From NCBI GenBank assembly GCA_026002935.1, contig BPGH01000001.1, positions 90,814 to 154,813 on the forward strand: a DNA stretch of 64,000 nt, written 5' to 3'. Below, piece after piece: positions 1 through 10,347 of this stretch. The position numbers were made by a program, and so were the translations under genes. This stretch comes from Acidimicrobiia bacterium (lineage in GTDB: Bacteria > Actinomycetota > Acidimicrobiia > IMCC26256 > PALSA-610). The number at the start of each line of letters is the position of its first letter. Positions within the stretch are counted from its first letter, which is position 1. The notes beneath the pieces were generated by a model. It did not search any database and was not told the origin of the DNA. It saw only the letters and a program-made list of their open reading frames with translations.

Positions 1-1142
1 CACGCCCCGAGGTGCAGGAGTTCGCCCGCGGCGTCGAGTCGTCCGTCGTCCACTACGGCGACATCACGATGACGTTCCTCAACAACTGGTTCCGCAACGA
101 CGTCCGCGGCACCTCGTTGACGTACGTGTCGGCCGTCGCGGTCGAGGAGAAGTCGGTGATCGACTACAACAAGGGCGATCCCGACGGCGTGCTCGCGCCG
201 GGCGAGGAACCACGCGAACCGCGCGTCCCGCTCGTGGCGGTCTACCCGAAGGAGGGCACGCTCTACAGCGACAACCCGTTCATCGTCCTCGACGCGCCGT
301 GGGTCGACGACACCGAACGGGAGGGCGCCCGCGCCTTCGCGGAGTTCGTGCAGCGGCCCGCCGCGCAGCAGCGGGTCCTCGAGTTCGGGTTCCGGCCCGC
401 CAACCCCGAGGTCGCCATCGGCGAACCGATCAGCGCACGCTGGGGCGTCGATCCCGGCCAGCCGGAGACGCTGCTCGAGGTGCCCGAGCCGGAGGTGCTC
501 ACCGCGCTCCTCGACCGGTGGGCGCAGGACCGCAAGCGCGCCCGGGTGATGCTGCTGCTCGACGTGTCCGGTTCGATGGGGGACCCCGCCGACCCCGACG
601 GCGACCCGGTCCCCACGAAGCTCGACCTCGCCAAGGAGGCGGTCGTCGATGCGCTCGACGAGTTCGCACCCGACGACCGGGTCGGTCTGCGCGTCTTCAC
701 GACGGAGCTGACCGGCGGCGAGCGGCCCGAATGGCTCGACCTGGTGCCCGTCGGTGACCTCGCGGGCAACCGGGAGCGGATCGTGCGGGCCGTCAACGAC
801 CTCGTGCCGCGCAACGGCACCCCGCTGTACACCGCGACCGGCGACGCGTTCGACGACATGGTCGAGGGCTTCGACGAGCAGCGGATCAACGCGATCGTGC
901 TGCTGACCGACGGCCGCAACGAGGACGTGAACGAGGACCTCGAAGGCCTCGTCTCCCGCCTGCGCTCCCGCTCGGAGGGTGAGTCGTCCACACCGGTACG
1001 GGTGTTCGCGATCGCGTACGGCGGCGACGCCGACCTCGAGACGCTGCGGCGGATCGCGGAGGCCACCAACGCCCAGGTGTACGACGCGTCCGACGCGACG
1101 ACGATCTCGAAGGTGTTCACCGCCGTCGTGAGCAACTTCTGA
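1..1142 (+). CDS. Substrate-binding/von Willebrand factor A domain protein, 5' end cut by window
   Basis: The frame is open to the left edge (codons RPE precede the GTG at 12), so the true start lies outside the window. The first ~150 visible residues look like the C-terminal lobe of a periplasmic-type solute-binding protein. A VWA domain follows with a complete MIDAS: DVSGS at about residues 184-188, a Thr in GTPLYTATG near 270, and LLTDGRN near 298-303. Proteins of this architecture are usually anchored on the outer face of the actinobacterial membrane; the anchor would be upstream. It stops 4 bases before the next gene, and pspA follows, so an envelope-stress or surface-binding role is plausible but inferred. 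Confidence 0.8.
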   Translation, partial: RPEVQEFARGVESSVVHYGDITMTFLNNWFRNDVRGTSLTYVSAVAVEEKSVIDYNKGDPDGVLAPGEEPREPRVPLVAVYPKEGTLYSDNPFIVLDAPWVDDTEREGARAFAEFVQRPAAQQRVLEFGFRPANPEVAIGEPISARWGVDPGQPETLLEVPEPEVLTALLDRWAQDRKRARVMLLLDVSGSMGDPADPDGDPVPTKLDLAKEAVVDALDEFAPDDRVGLRVFTTELTGGERPEWLDLVPVGDLAGNRERIVRAVNDLVPRNGTPLYTATGDAFDDMVEGFDEQRINAIVLLTDGRNEDVNEDLEGLVSRLRSRSEGESSTPVRVFAIAYGGDADLETLRRIAEATNAQVYDASDATTISKVFTAVVSNF

Positions 1143-1146
1143 GCCG

Positions 1147-1902
1147 ATGGCGCTCGAGCGGCTCCCCCCGCACCTGCGGTCGCGGCGCACGGCCGAGGCG
1201 ATCACGGCGCCGGCGGCGGTCCTCGCGGCCGGGGTGGGCACGTCGGTCGCGATCCTCGCGGGCGCGCCGCTGGCCGGGATCGTGCTCGCCGGCGCGCTCG
1301 CCTGGGGCGCCGTCGTGGCCCTGCGGCTGCCGCGGCGGCCGCGACCGCTGCGCGGCATCGACCCGAAGACGCTGTCGGACCCGTGGCGTCGCTACGTGCA
1401 CGAGGCGCTCGGCGCCCGCCGCCGGTTCGACGAGGTCGTGCGCGCCGCGCGCAGTGGGCCGGTGCGGGACCGGCTCGCCGAGATCGGTACGCGGGTCGAC
1501 GCCGCGGTGCAGGAGTGCTGGCGGGTCGCGCGCCACGGCGACGCGCTCGACGACGGCATCCGCTCACTCGACCTCGCCGCGGTCGCCCGCCGTCTCGAGA
1601 CCGTGCGGGGCACCCGTCCCGATTCGCCGGGCGCAGCCGAGTCGTGGGACCGGACCGTCGAGGCACTGGAGGCGCAGCTGGCGTCCGGCCGGCGGCTCGT
1701 CGCCGTCGCCGACGACGCCCGCCGGCGGCTCGAGGTGCTCGACGCGCGGCTCGACGAGGCCGTCGCGCGGGCCGTCGAGCTCTCGCTGCGGGCCGGCGAC
1801 GCGTCGGAGCTGCACGGCCTCGGTGCCGACGTCGACCAGCTCGTCGGCGACATGGAGGCGCTGCGCCAGGGGCTGGAGGAGGTCCGCAGCGCCCAGGCGT
1901 GA
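1147..1902 (+). CDS. Two-helix membrane protein with cytoplasmic coiled coil, upstream of pspA
   Basis: I do not recognise a named family. The 251-residue product has two adjacent hydrophobic segments near residues 18-40 and 42-60, then about 190 residues of Arg/Glu/Ala-rich helix typical of a coiled coil. It starts 4 bases after the VWA gene stop, so the two are surely cotranscribed. Position before pspA, two N-terminal membrane helices and length recall mycobacterial PspM (Rv2743c-type), which tethers PspA at the membrane; that link rests on layout, not on recognised sequence identity. Confidence 0.7.
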   Translation: MALERLPPHLRSRRTAEAITAPAAVLAAGVGTSVAILAGAPLAGIVLAGALAWGAVVALRLPRRPRPLRGIDPKTLSDPWRRYVHEALGARRRFDEVVRAARSGPVRDRLAEIGTRVDAAVQECWRVARHGDALDDGIRSLDLAAVARRLETVRGTRPDSPGAAESWDRTVEALEAQLASGRRLVAVADDARRRLEVLDARLDEAVARAVELSLRAGDASELHGLGADVDQLVGDMEALRQGLEEVRSAQA

Positions 1903-1937
1903 CCCGGCCCGCCGGGGAACCCGTGCGCCCCACCACG

Positions 1938-1943
1938 TAGGCT
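1938..1943 (+). promoter_or_regulatory. Candidate -10 element of near-leaderless pspA
   Basis: TAGGCT fits TANNNT and lies 7 bases before the pspA ATG. No Shine-Dalgarno fits in so short a leader. The same spacing recurs before other genes in this window. No clear -35 was found. Confidence 0.4.
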
Positions 1944-1950
1944 GCGCGCC

Positions 1951-2763
1951 ATGCTGAAGCTCCTGCGCCGCTGGTGGAAGTACATGACCGCCCGCCTCAC
2001 GGGGAGGTTCGAGGAGGCCGCGGACCCGAAGGTCCAGCTCGAGCAGGCGATCATGGAGGCGCAGGAGCAGCACCGCCGGCTCACCGAGCAGGCCGCCAAC
2101 GTGATCGCGCACCAGAAGCAGACGCAGATGCGCCTGGAGCGCGCGCAGGAGGAGCTCGAGAAGGTCACGGCGAACGCGCGACAGGCGCTCCTGCTCACGG
2201 ACGAGGCCGCCCAGAAGGGCGACACCACGAAGGCGCTCGAGTACCAGCAGGCGGCCGAGGCGTTCGCGAACCGGCTCATCGCGCTCGAACGCGAGGTCGA
2301 GGACCTCAAGGCCCTGCTGCTCGAGGCGACCCGCAACGCCGACAACGCGAAGTCGGCGGTGCAGAAGAACTCCTCTGCGCTCCAGAAGAAGCTGAGCGAG
2401 CGCCAGCGCCTGCTCTCGCAGCTCGACCAGGCGAAGATGCAGGAGCAGATGAACAAGGCGATGGCGCAGCTCTCCGAGACGATCGGGGAGGACGTCCCGA
2501 CGTTCGAGGAGATCCGCGAGAAGATCGAGGCGCGCACCGCGCGCGCGCAGGGCGCCGCGGAGCTGCAGGGCGCGTCGGTCGAGTCGCGGATGCTCGAGGT
2601 CGAGCAGGCGCAGATCAACGCCGAGGCCCAGGCCCGGCTGTCGGAGCTGCGCACGCAGCTCGGGCTCCCCGCCCCTGGCGCCACGGCCGTCGCGCCCACC
2701 GATGACGCCGCGCCGGCGCCGCCGCGTCCCGCCGAGCAGCCGGCGCCGGGCGACCAGGCCTAG
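1951..2763 (+). CDS. pspA: PspA/IM30 family phage-shock protein
   Basis: PspA binds stressed inner membranes and limits proton leakage. The 270-residue product has the amphipathic N-terminal helix (MLKLLRRWWKYMTARL) followed by long continuous coiled coil to about residue 235, with the family-typical DPKVQLEQAI stretch near 26-35. A Pro/Ala-rich tail of about 30 residues is added at the C-terminus. A TAGGCT box lies 7 bases before the ATG, suggesting its own promoter downstream of the two-helix membrane gene. Its TAG stop shares the tetranucleotide CTAG with the stop of the convergent CDF transporter. Confidence 0.93.
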   Translation: MLKLLRRWWKYMTARLTGRFEEAADPKVQLEQAIMEAQEQHRRLTEQAANVIAHQKQTQMRLERAQEELEKVTANARQALLLTDEAAQKGDTTKALEYQQAAEAFANRLIALEREVEDLKALLLEATRNADNAKSAVQKNSSALQKKLSERQRLLSQLDQAKMQEQMNKAMAQLSETIGEDVPTFEEIREKIEARTARAQGAAELQGASVESRMLEVEQAQINAEAQARLSELRTQLGLPAPGATAVAPTDDAAPAPPRPAEQPAPGDQA

Positions 2764-3695
2764 ACGGCCGCCGCGTCGGCGCCCGCGCGGTACAGGTCGG
2801 GCTCCAGGAACACGATCCGCGCCGCGGGCACCGCGGCGCGGATGCTCGCCTCGACGCGGTCGACCTCCTCGGCGAGCTGCTCGACCGTGAGGTCGCGGTC
2901 GAACTCGAGCTTGGCGGCGACGACGATCTCGTCGGGGCCGATGTGCTCGGTGCGCAGGTGGATCACCCTCGTGACGCGGGCGTGACCGCCGATCGCGGCG
3001 CGGATCCGCGCCACGTCCTCCGGGGAGGCCGCCTCGCCGAGCAGCAGGCTCGCCATCTCGAACGCGAGGAAGACCGCGATCACGACGAGCAGGACGCCGA
3101 TGCCGAGGCTGCCCGCCGCGTCCCAGCGGGGTTCGCCGGTGATCTCGGCCATGGTCACGCCGACCAGCGCGATGACGAGGCCGAACTGGGCGCCGAAGTC
3201 CTCCAGCAGCACCACCGGCAGCTCCGGCGACTTCGACCGCCGGATCCACGCCAGCCAGGGCTGCCCCTTGCGGACCTTGTTCGCCTCCACGATCGCGGTA
3301 CGGAACGACCAGGCCTCGACGACGATCGCGAACACCAGCAGGCCGATCGCGAGCCGGACGTTCTGCAGCTCGTGCGGGTGCCGCAGCTTCTCGACGCCCT
3401 CGTAGATCGCGAAGAGGCCGCCCAGGCTGAACAGGACGAGGGCGACGATGAACGCCCAGAAGTAGCGGCGGTTGCCGTACCCGAACGGGTGCTCCTCGTC
3501 GGCCGGCCGCCTCGCCGCGCGGCCTCCGTACAGCAGGAGGCCCTGGTTGCCGGCGTCGGCGACGGAGTGGATCGACTCCGCGAGCAGCGACGCCGCGCCG
3601 GTGATCAGGAACACCACGAACTTGCTCACCGCGATCAGCGAGTTCGCGATCAGCGCCGCGACGACCGCCTTCGTCCCACCCTCGTGTCCGGCCAC
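2760..3695 (-). CDS. Cation diffusion facilitator (CDF) family transporter
   Basis: This proton-antiport exporter of divalent metals (Zn, Co, Fe or Mn) sits in the plasma membrane. The 311-residue product shows about six membrane segments, the metal-site motif HSVADAGNQ in the second helix, HPFGYG before helix three, and a C-terminal cytoplasmic dimerisation domain (about residues 215-305) ending with VFLEPD. Metal choice cannot be read from sequence. The GTG start at 3695 is 10 bases from the fumC stop, and a TAGCGT box 7 bases upstream overlaps that stop codon. The gene therefore could be read with fumC or alone. Confidence 0.9.
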   Translation of the reverse strand: MAGHEGGTKAVVAALIANSLIAVSKFVVFLITGAASLLAESIHSVADAGNQGLLLYGGRAARRPADEEHPFGYGNRRYFWAFIVALVLFSLGGLFAIYEGVEKLRHPHELQNVRLAIGLLVFAIVVEAWSFRTAIVEANKVRKGQPWLAWIRRSKSPELPVVLLEDFGAQFGLVIALVGVTMAEITGEPRWDAAGSLGIGVLLVVIAVFLAFEMASLLLGEAASPEDVARIRAAIGGHARVTRVIHLRTEHIGPDEIVVAAKLEFDRDLTVEQLAEEVDRVEASIRAAVPAARIVFLEPDLYRAGADAAAV

Positions 3696-3702
3696 GGGCG
3701 CG

Positions 3703-3708
3703 ACGCTA
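3703..3708 (-). promoter_or_regulatory. Candidate -10 element of the CDF transporter gene, overlapping fumC stop
   Basis: TAGCGT lies 7 bases before the GTG start. Its first three bases are the fumC TAG stop codon. Confidence 0.35.
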
Positions 3709-5094
3709 GGGCATCCCGCCGCGCGTCATCGCGATCACGTCGAGGGCCCGGTCGAGCTCCTCGTCGCTCATCAGCCCCCGCTCGCGCACGATCTCGCGGA
3801 TCGGCCGGCCGGTGCGGGCCGACTCCTTCACGACCTCGGCGGCGGCGTCGTAACCGAGGTACGGGTTGAGCGCGGTGCCGACCGACGGCGACGCCTCCGC
3901 GTACCGGCGGCAGCGCTCGACGTCCGCCTCGACGCCGTCGACGCACCTGCGCGCGAACACGGTGCAGGCGCTCGTCAGCAGCCGGACCGACTCGAGCAGG
4001 TTGCGCGCGATCACGGGAACGTAGGTGTTCAGCTCGAAGCTCCCCTGCGACCCTGCGAACGCGACCGCGGCGTCGTTGCCGTAGACCTGCACCGCGACCT
4101 GCGTCACGACCTCGGGGATGACCGGGTTGACCTTGCCGGGCATGATCGAGGAGCCGGGCTGGAGATCGGGCAGCCGGATCTCGGCCAGGCCCGCGCGGGG
4201 ACCGCTCGCCATCCAGCGCAGGTCGTTCGCGATCTTCGTCAGGGACGCGGCGAGCACCCGGAGCTGCCCGCTGCACTCGACGAGCGCGTCGCGTGCGCCC
4301 TGCGCCGCGAAGTGGTCACGCGCCTCGACGAGGGGCAGCCCGGTCCGCTCCGCGAGCCGGGCGACGACCTGGCGGGCGAACCGCCGCGGGGCGTTGACGC
4401 CCGTGCCCACCGCGGTGCCGCCGAGCGGCAGGACGCAGACGCGCGGCAGCGTGTCGCGCAGCCGCGCGATCCCTTCCTCGACCTGGGTCGCGTACCCCCC
4501 GAACTCCTGGCCGAGCGTGACCGGCGTCGCGTCCATCAGGTGCGTGCGTCCGGCCTTCACGACCTGCGCGAAGGCGCGCTGCTTGCGCCGCAGCGACCGG
4601 GCGAGCACCTCGGCCGCCGGGACGAGGTCCTCGACGACCGCCTGGGCGACCGCGAGGTGCACGGCCGAGGGGAACACGTCGTTCGAGGACTGCGACGCGT
4701 TCACCTGGTCGTTCGGGTGCACCCGTTCACCGAGCCGCTCGGCGGCGAGGTTCGCGATCACCTCGTTCGCGTTCATGTTCGACGACGTACCCGAGCCGGT
4801 CTGGAACACGTCGACCGGGAATTGGTCGCCGTGGGCGCCCGACGCCACCTCCTCGGCCGCCGCCGCGATCGCCTCGCCGACGCGCCGGTCGACTGCCGTG
4901 ACCTCGCGCAGCCGGGCGTTGACCCGCGCGGCCTCGGCCTTGATCAACGCGAGCGCCCGCACGAGCCGCGGCTCGAGCCGGACCCCCGAGATCGGGAAGT
5001 TCTCGAGGGCCCGCTGGGTCTGCGCACCCCAGCGCGCGCCGGCGGGAACCCGAACCTCCCCCATCGTGTCGCGCTCGACGCGCACCTCGGGCAT
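3706..5094 (-). CDS. fumC: Class II fumarate hydratase
   Basis: Iron-independent fumarase converts fumarate to L-malate in the TCA cycle. The 462-residue length is normal for the family. The superfamily signature [11 protein letters not shown] sits near residues 314-324 with the catalytic serine loop, and [13 protein letters not shown] near 99-111 and [10 protein letters not shown] near 182-191 form the other conserved regions of the active site. A strong GAGGAGG ribosome site precedes the ATG at 5094. It is divergent from the class I fumarase, 74 bases apart, so this genome has both fumarase types side by side. Confidence 0.95.
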   Translation of the reverse strand: MPEVRVERDTMGEVRVPAGARWGAQTQRALENFPISGVRLEPRLVRALALIKAEAARVNARLREVTAVDRRVGEAIAAAAEEVASGAHGDQFPVDVFQTGSGTSSNMNANEVIANLAAERLGERVHPNDQVNASQSSNDVFPSAVHLAVAQAVVEDLVPAAEVLARSLRRKQRAFAQVVKAGRTHLMDATPVTLGQEFGGYATQVEEGIARLRDTLPRVCVLPLGGTAVGTGVNAPRRFARQVVARLAERTGLPLVEARDHFAAQGARDALVECSGQLRVLAASLTKIANDLRWMASGPRAGLAEIRLPDLQPGSSIMPGKVNPVIPEVVTQVAVQVYGNDAAVAFAGSQGSFELNTYVPVIARNLLESVRLLTSACTVFARRCVDGVEADVERCRRYAEASPSVGTALNPYLGYDAAAEVVKESARTGRPIREIVRERGLMSDEELDRALDVIAMTRGGMP

Positions 5095-5155
5095 GGCATC
5101 CTCCTCGGTCGTCGGACGGCGCCGCCGGGCTTCGGGCGGCGCGCGCCGGGGCGTC

Positions 5156-5161
5156 TACCGT
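5156..5161 (+). promoter_or_regulatory. Candidate -10 element of near-leaderless class I fumarase gene
   Basis: TACCGT ends 7 bases before the ATG at 5169 in the 74-base region between the two divergent fumarase genes. No Shine-Dalgarno is present before the ATG. Confidence 0.4.
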
Positions 5162-5168
5162 TGCCCCC

Positions 5169-6806
<1,638 letters not shown>

Positions 6807-6809
<3 letters not shown>

Positions 6810-6821
6810 CCGGGCCGGTCA
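6807..6821. terminator. Inverted repeat built from two convergent stop codons
   Basis: TGACCGG-G-CCGGTCA is a perfect 7-base inverted repeat. Its left TGA is the stop of the class I fumarase and its right end is the stop of the opposing ogt gene. It has no T tract, so its role as a bidirectional terminator is inferred. Confidence 0.4.
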
Positions 6822-7304
6822 GAGGGCGACGCCCTCGCGGGCGAGGAGCGCGCGCTTGAGCGCCACCGCGTCGCGGCCGCCGCCGTAGCCACCGATCCGG
6901 CCCCCCGACGCGACGACACGGTGGCAGGGGATCGCGAGGGGAAGCGGGTTGGAGGCCATGACGTTGCCCACCGCGCGTGCCGCGCCCGGCCGGCCGGCCA
7001 TCGCCGCCAGCTCCCCGTACGACACGGTCTCGCCCCAGCCGACCTCGCGCGCCAGCGTGTCGAGCACCCGGCGGCGGAAGCCCCCGACACCGTCGAGGTC
7101 GAGCGGAAGGTCGAGCTCGTGGACGCGGCCGACGAGCCAGTCGTCGAGCCGGGCCGAGACCCACGGGTCGGGATCGTCCGGCCGCCCCACCGGCGGCGCC
7201 GGGTCACCCGGCAGGCGGATCGCCCGCACCCCGCGGGGCGAGGTCACGACGGTGACCGGGCCGTAGCCGGTCGCCTGCACCCACCACCGTGCCGTGCCGC
7301 CCAC
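6819..7304 (-). CDS. ogt: Methylated-DNA--protein-cysteine S-methyltransferase
   Basis: This suicide enzyme removes alkyl groups from O6-alkylguanine in DNA onto its own cysteine. The active-site motif IPCHRVV places the acceptor at C127, preceded by the helix-turn-helix segment RAVGNVMASNP and the GETVSYGELA motif. At 161 residues it is the standard Ogt/MGMT core without an Ada regulatory domain. The start is GTG at 7304, with GGGAGG upstream and a TAGCGT box about 33 bases before it. It is convergent with the class I fumarase. Confidence 0.92.
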   Translation of the reverse strand: MGGTARWWVQATGYGPVTVVTSPRGVRAIRLPGDPAPPVGRPDDPDPWVSARLDDWLVGRVHELDLPLDLDGVGGFRRRVLDTLAREVGWGETVSYGELAAMAGRPGAARAVGNVMASNPLPLAIPCHRVVASGGRIGGYGGGRDAVALKRALLAREGVAL

Positions 7305-7337
7305 GCGCCGACCTCCCGGGCCCCGGTACCGCCACCC

Positions 7338-7343
7338 ACGCTA
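7338..7343 (-). promoter_or_regulatory. Candidate -10 element of ogt
   Basis: TAGCGT on the minus strand in the 95-base gap between mdh and ogt. The predicted leader of about 25 bases contains a GGGAGG ribosome site. Confidence 0.3.
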
Positions 7344-7399
7344 CGCCGCCCGGGGCGGCTGCGACGGCGCCGCCGGCCAGCGGGCCGCGGACCCGGCGG

Positions 7400-8386
7400 T
7401 CACCCGAGCAGGCCGAGCTCCTCGACGGCCGCGCGCTCCTCGGCCAGCTCGGCGACCGACGCGTCGATCCGCTCGCGCGAGAACGGGTCGAGGTCGAGGC
7501 CCTGGACGATCGACCAGGCGCCGCCCGCCGTGGTGACCGGGAACGACGAGATCAGGCCCTCGGGGACGCCGTAGGAGCCGTCGGAGCACACCGCCATCGA
7601 CACCCAGTCGTCGGGGGGTGACCCGTGCACCCAGTCGCGCACGTGGTCGATCGCGGCGTTCGCCGCCGACGCGGCCGAGGACGCGCCGCGCGCCTCGATG
7701 ATCGCCGCGCCGCGCTGCTGGACGGTCGGGATGTACGTCCGCTCGATCCACTCCTGGTCGACCAGCTCCGCCGCGGGCCTGCCGTCGACCCGCGCGTGGA
7801 ACACGTCCGGGTACTGGGTCGCCGAGTGGTTGCCCCAGATCGTCATGTGGGTGACCGACGTGACCGGCACGCCGCACTTCGCGGCGAGCTGCGCCTTGGC
7901 CCGGTTGTGGTCGAGGCGGGTCATCGCGCTGAACCGGTCGCGCGGGATCGACGGTGCGTTGTTCATCGCGATCAGGCAGTTGGTGTTGGCCGGGTTGCCG
8001 ACGACGAGGACCCGCACGCCGTCGGCGGCGCCGGCGGCGAGCGCCTTGCCCTGCGCGGTGAAGATCGCGCCGTTCGCCTCCAGCAGGTCCTTGCGCTCCA
8101 TGCCCTTCGTGCGCGGCCGCGACCCGACGAGCAGCGCGTAGTCGACCCCTTCGAAGGCGCGGTGCGCGTCGTCCGTCTGCACGACGCCGGCGAGCAGCGG
8201 GAAGGCGCAGTCGTCGAGCTCCATGACGACACCCCGCAGCGCGTCGAGCGCCGGGGTGATCTCGAGCAGGTGCAGGACGACGGGCTGGTCCCGGCCCAGA
8301 AGGTCGCCGTTGGCGATCCGGAACAGCAGGCTGTAGCCGATCTGACCGGCGGCGCCGGTCACCGCGACACGAACAGGTGGCTTCAC
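7400..8386 (-). CDS. mdh: Malate dehydrogenase (NAD-dependent)
   Basis: The enzyme oxidises malate to oxaloacetate in the TCA cycle. The 328-residue product opens with the Rossmann motif [11 protein letters not shown] and has the family-specific [13 protein letters not shown], the substrate arginine region [14 protein letters not shown] and the catalytic histidine in [12 protein letters not shown]. It belongs to the MDH type 2 group, about 325-330 residues. The start is GTG at 8386 with a TAGCGT box 8 bases upstream and no ribosome site. Two fumarases lie nearby, so malate metabolism is clustered here. Confidence 0.95.
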   Translation of the reverse strand: MKPPVRVAVTGAAGQIGYSLLFRIANGDLLGRDQPVVLHLLEITPALDALRGVVMELDDCAFPLLAGVVQTDDAHRAFEGVDYALLVGSRPRTKGMERKDLLEANGAIFTAQGKALAAGAADGVRVLVVGNPANTNCLIAMNNAPSIPRDRFSAMTRLDHNRAKAQLAAKCGVPVTSVTHMTIWGNHSATQYPDVFHARVDGRPAAELVDQEWIERTYIPTVQQRGAAIIEARGASSAASAANAAIDHVRDWVHGSPPDDWVSMAVCSDGSYGVPEGLISSFPVTTAGGAWSIVQGLDLDPFSRERIDASVAELAEERAAVEELGLLG

Positions 8387-8394
8387 GGCGCCAG

Positions 8395-8400
8395 ACGCTA
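8395..8400 (-). promoter_or_regulatory. Candidate -10 element of near-leaderless mdh, overlapping upstream stop
   Basis: TAGCGT lies 8 bases before the mdh GTG. The TAG is also the stop codon of the upstream J-domain gene. Confidence 0.4.
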
Positions 8401-9177
8401 GCCCTCGGCGGCCGCGCCCTCCGAAGCGACACCGAGCAGGATCGCGCGCGCCTCGGTGAGCTCCGCGATGCGGGCGGCGGCCCGCGCCGCCACGCCGCCC
8501 GAGTCGGGGTGGGCGTCCCGCAGCAGGCGGCGGAACCGCCGGTTCACGTCGTCACGGACGATGCGCGCGCCGGCCCGCAACCCGAGCACCTCCATGGCCC
8601 AGCGCTGGTCGCCGGGCACGCCGACCCAGAGGTCCTCGGCGGGCGGGCGGCCGGGGCGGCGGGTACCGGGCGCCGCGAGCGGCGGCGCGACGGCCTCGCC
8701 GGCGTCGAGCACGCGCACGACGACGTCGGGCGCGAGCCCGCGCCAGCGGCCGGCGAGGACCTCACGGATCGTGCGGAGCGCGACCCCGCGGCCCGACGGC
8801 GGCAGCGACGCCGCGGCCAGGACGGCGCCGAGCACCTGGGGCACGGCGGCGCCGTGGGCGTCGAGCTCGACGACGACGGTCAGCCCCCCGAGCAGCACGC
8901 GGTGGCGCGAGCGGTCGAGGCCGTGGGTGTCGTGCTGGAGCCGGTGCCGCAACGCGATGCGCGGGATCGCGAGCCCGTGGCGGGCGTCGTGCACGATCCG
9001 CGCCAGCGGCTCGTGCTGCTCCTCGTCGAGCTCGCCGAGCCGCGACGCCACGACGGCGCCGAGCAGCGCGGCGCCGGGCGCCGGCCCCGCGGTCGGCAGG
9101 TACGCGCGGTCGAGCGCCACCCGTCTGGTCGGCATGTGCCGGCGCGTGTGGCGGACGATCAGCTCGGCGAGCAGCAC
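8398..9177 (-). CDS. Uncharacterised protein with C-terminal J domain
   Basis: The first ~190 residues match nothing I recognise. The last ~50 residues ([19 protein letters not shown], then a helix with [10 protein letters not shown]) look like helices II-III of a DnaJ domain with the HPD tripeptide that stimulates Hsp70. J domains are usually N-terminal, so this placement is less common. The GTG at 9177 is chosen because GGGAGG lies 9 bases upstream; an ATG at 9135 is an alternative. It ends 11 bases before mdh on the same strand. A specialised DnaK co-chaperone is a reasonable guess; its client is unknown. Confidence 0.65.
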   Translation of the reverse strand: MLLAELIVRHTRRHMPTRRVALDRAYLPTAGPAPGAALLGAVVASRLGELDEEQHEPLARIVHDARHGLAIPRIALRHRLQHDTHGLDRSRHRVLLGGLTVVVELDAHGAAVPQVLGAVLAAASLPPSGRGVALRTIREVLAGRWRGLAPDVVVRVLDAGEAVAPPLAAPGTRRPGRPPAEDLWVGVPGDQRWAMEVLGLRAGARIVRDDVNRRFRRLLRDAHPDSGGVAARAAARIAELTEARAILLGVASEGAAAEG

Positions 9178-9277
9178 CCGCTCGACCCTCCCGGGATGGA
9201 CGGCCCTGCCGTTCGTGTACGGCGCCGCCCATCGTCGCGGACGCCCGCCCGCCGGGCGAACCGGGCGGGTGGCCGCT

Positions 9278-9484
9278 TCAGCGGGCCGACGCGATCACCG
9301 CGAGCGTGACGACCCACGCGACGAGCAGCACCGCCGCGAGCGCGAGCATCGCCGAGCGGGTCAGCACCCGGGCGCCGGTCGCGGCGGGGCGGTGGAGCCC
9401 GCACGAGGGACAGCGCGCGGCGTCGGGCGCGACGGCGGTTCCGCACACGGCGCAGCGCGGCTCGGGCAGGGCCGGTGCGGTCAC
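9278..9484 (-). CDS. Small zinc-ribbon single-pass membrane protein
   Basis: This 68-residue gene was read out of a longer shadow ORF. Its GTG start overlaps the folD stop as GTGA (9481-9484), so translation is coupled. The sequence has a four-cysteine zinc ribbon (CAVCG near 11-15 and CPSCG near 25-29), a short linker and one hydrophobic helix near 46-65. Such zinc-ribbon/TM peptides are common in actinobacteria and have no assigned role. Confidence 0.7.
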   Translation of the reverse strand: MTAPALPEPRCAVCGTAVAPDAARCPSCGLHRPAATGARVLTRSAMLALAAVLLVAWVVTLAVIASAR

Positions 9485-10347
9485 GAGCCGGCCCCGGCCC
9501 GGCGCTCGGCCGCCTCGACCGCGTTGCGCAGCAGCATCGCCCGCGTCGTCGGGCCGACGCCGCCGAGCCGCGGCGTGATCCAACCCGCGACCTCGGCGCA
9601 GGCCTCGTCCACGTCGGGGACGAGGCGCCGGCCCTCCATCGTGAGCCCCGCGCTCACGAGCGCGGCGCCGGGCCGCACCATGTCGGGCGTGATGATCGAC
9701 GGGATCCCCGCGGCCGCGACGAGGATGTCGGCCTGGCGCGTGAACTCGGGCAGGAAGTTCGTTCGGGTGTGGCAGACGGTGACGGTCGCGTTCGCGTGCG
9801 GCTCCTTCAGCGACAGGAGGTTCGCGAGCGGCCGCCCGATCGTGAGGCCGCGCCCGACGATCACGACGTGGCGGCCCTCGATCGGCACGTCGTGGTGGGC
9901 GAGCAGCGCCTGGATGCCGAGCGGGGTGCACGGGCGGGGGGCGCGCACGCCCATCACGAGCTTGCCGAGGTTGACGGGATGGAGCCCGTCGGCGTCCTTC
10001 GCGGGGTCGACGGCGAGCAGCGCCTGCTCCTCGTCGAGGTGGCCGGGCAGCGGCATCTGCACGATGAAGCAGTCGACCTCGGGGTCGGCGTTGTAGTCGG
10101 CGATCAGGTCGAGCAGCTCGCGCTGCGTCACGTCCGCACCCAGCTCGGTGTGGCGCGACCGGATGCCGACCTCCGCGCAGTCCTCGCGCTTCAGCCGGAC
10201 GTACGCGTGGCTGTTGGGGTCGTCGCCCACGAGGATGGTGCCGAGCCCGGGGGTCACCCCCCTCGCCCGGAGGCCCTCGATGCGGGCGCGCAGCTCCACC
10301 TTCACCGCCGCGGCCAGCGCGTTGCCGTCGAGCAGGGTCGCGGCCAT
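9481..10347 (-). CDS. folD: Bifunctional methylenetetrahydrofolate dehydrogenase/cyclohydrolase FolD
   Basis: FolD interconverts 5,10-methylene-THF and 10-formyl-THF, the formyl donor for PurN and PurH encoded just upstream. The 288-residue product has the folate site with the Tyr/Lys pair in [10 protein letters not shown], the signature [14 protein letters not shown], and the NADP-binding [17 protein letters not shown]. The usual GRSxxVG reads GRGLTIG here. The ATG at 10347-10345 overlaps the purH stop as TGATG. Clustering with purN and purH ties one-carbon supply to purine synthesis. Confidence 0.95.
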   Translation of the reverse strand: MAATLLDGNALAAAVKVELRARIEGLRARGVTPGLGTILVGDDPNSHAYVRLKREDCAEVGIRSRHTELGADVTQRELLDLIADYNADPEVDCFIVQMPLPGHLDEEQALLAVDPAKDADGLHPVNLGKLVMGVRAPRPCTPLGIQALLAHHDVPIEGRHVVIVGRGLTIGRPLANLLSLKEPHANATVTVCHTRTNFLPEFTRQADILVAAAGIPSIITPDMVRPGAALVSAGLTMEGRRLVPDVDEACAEVAGWITPRLGGVGPTTRAMLLRNAVEAAERRAGAGS

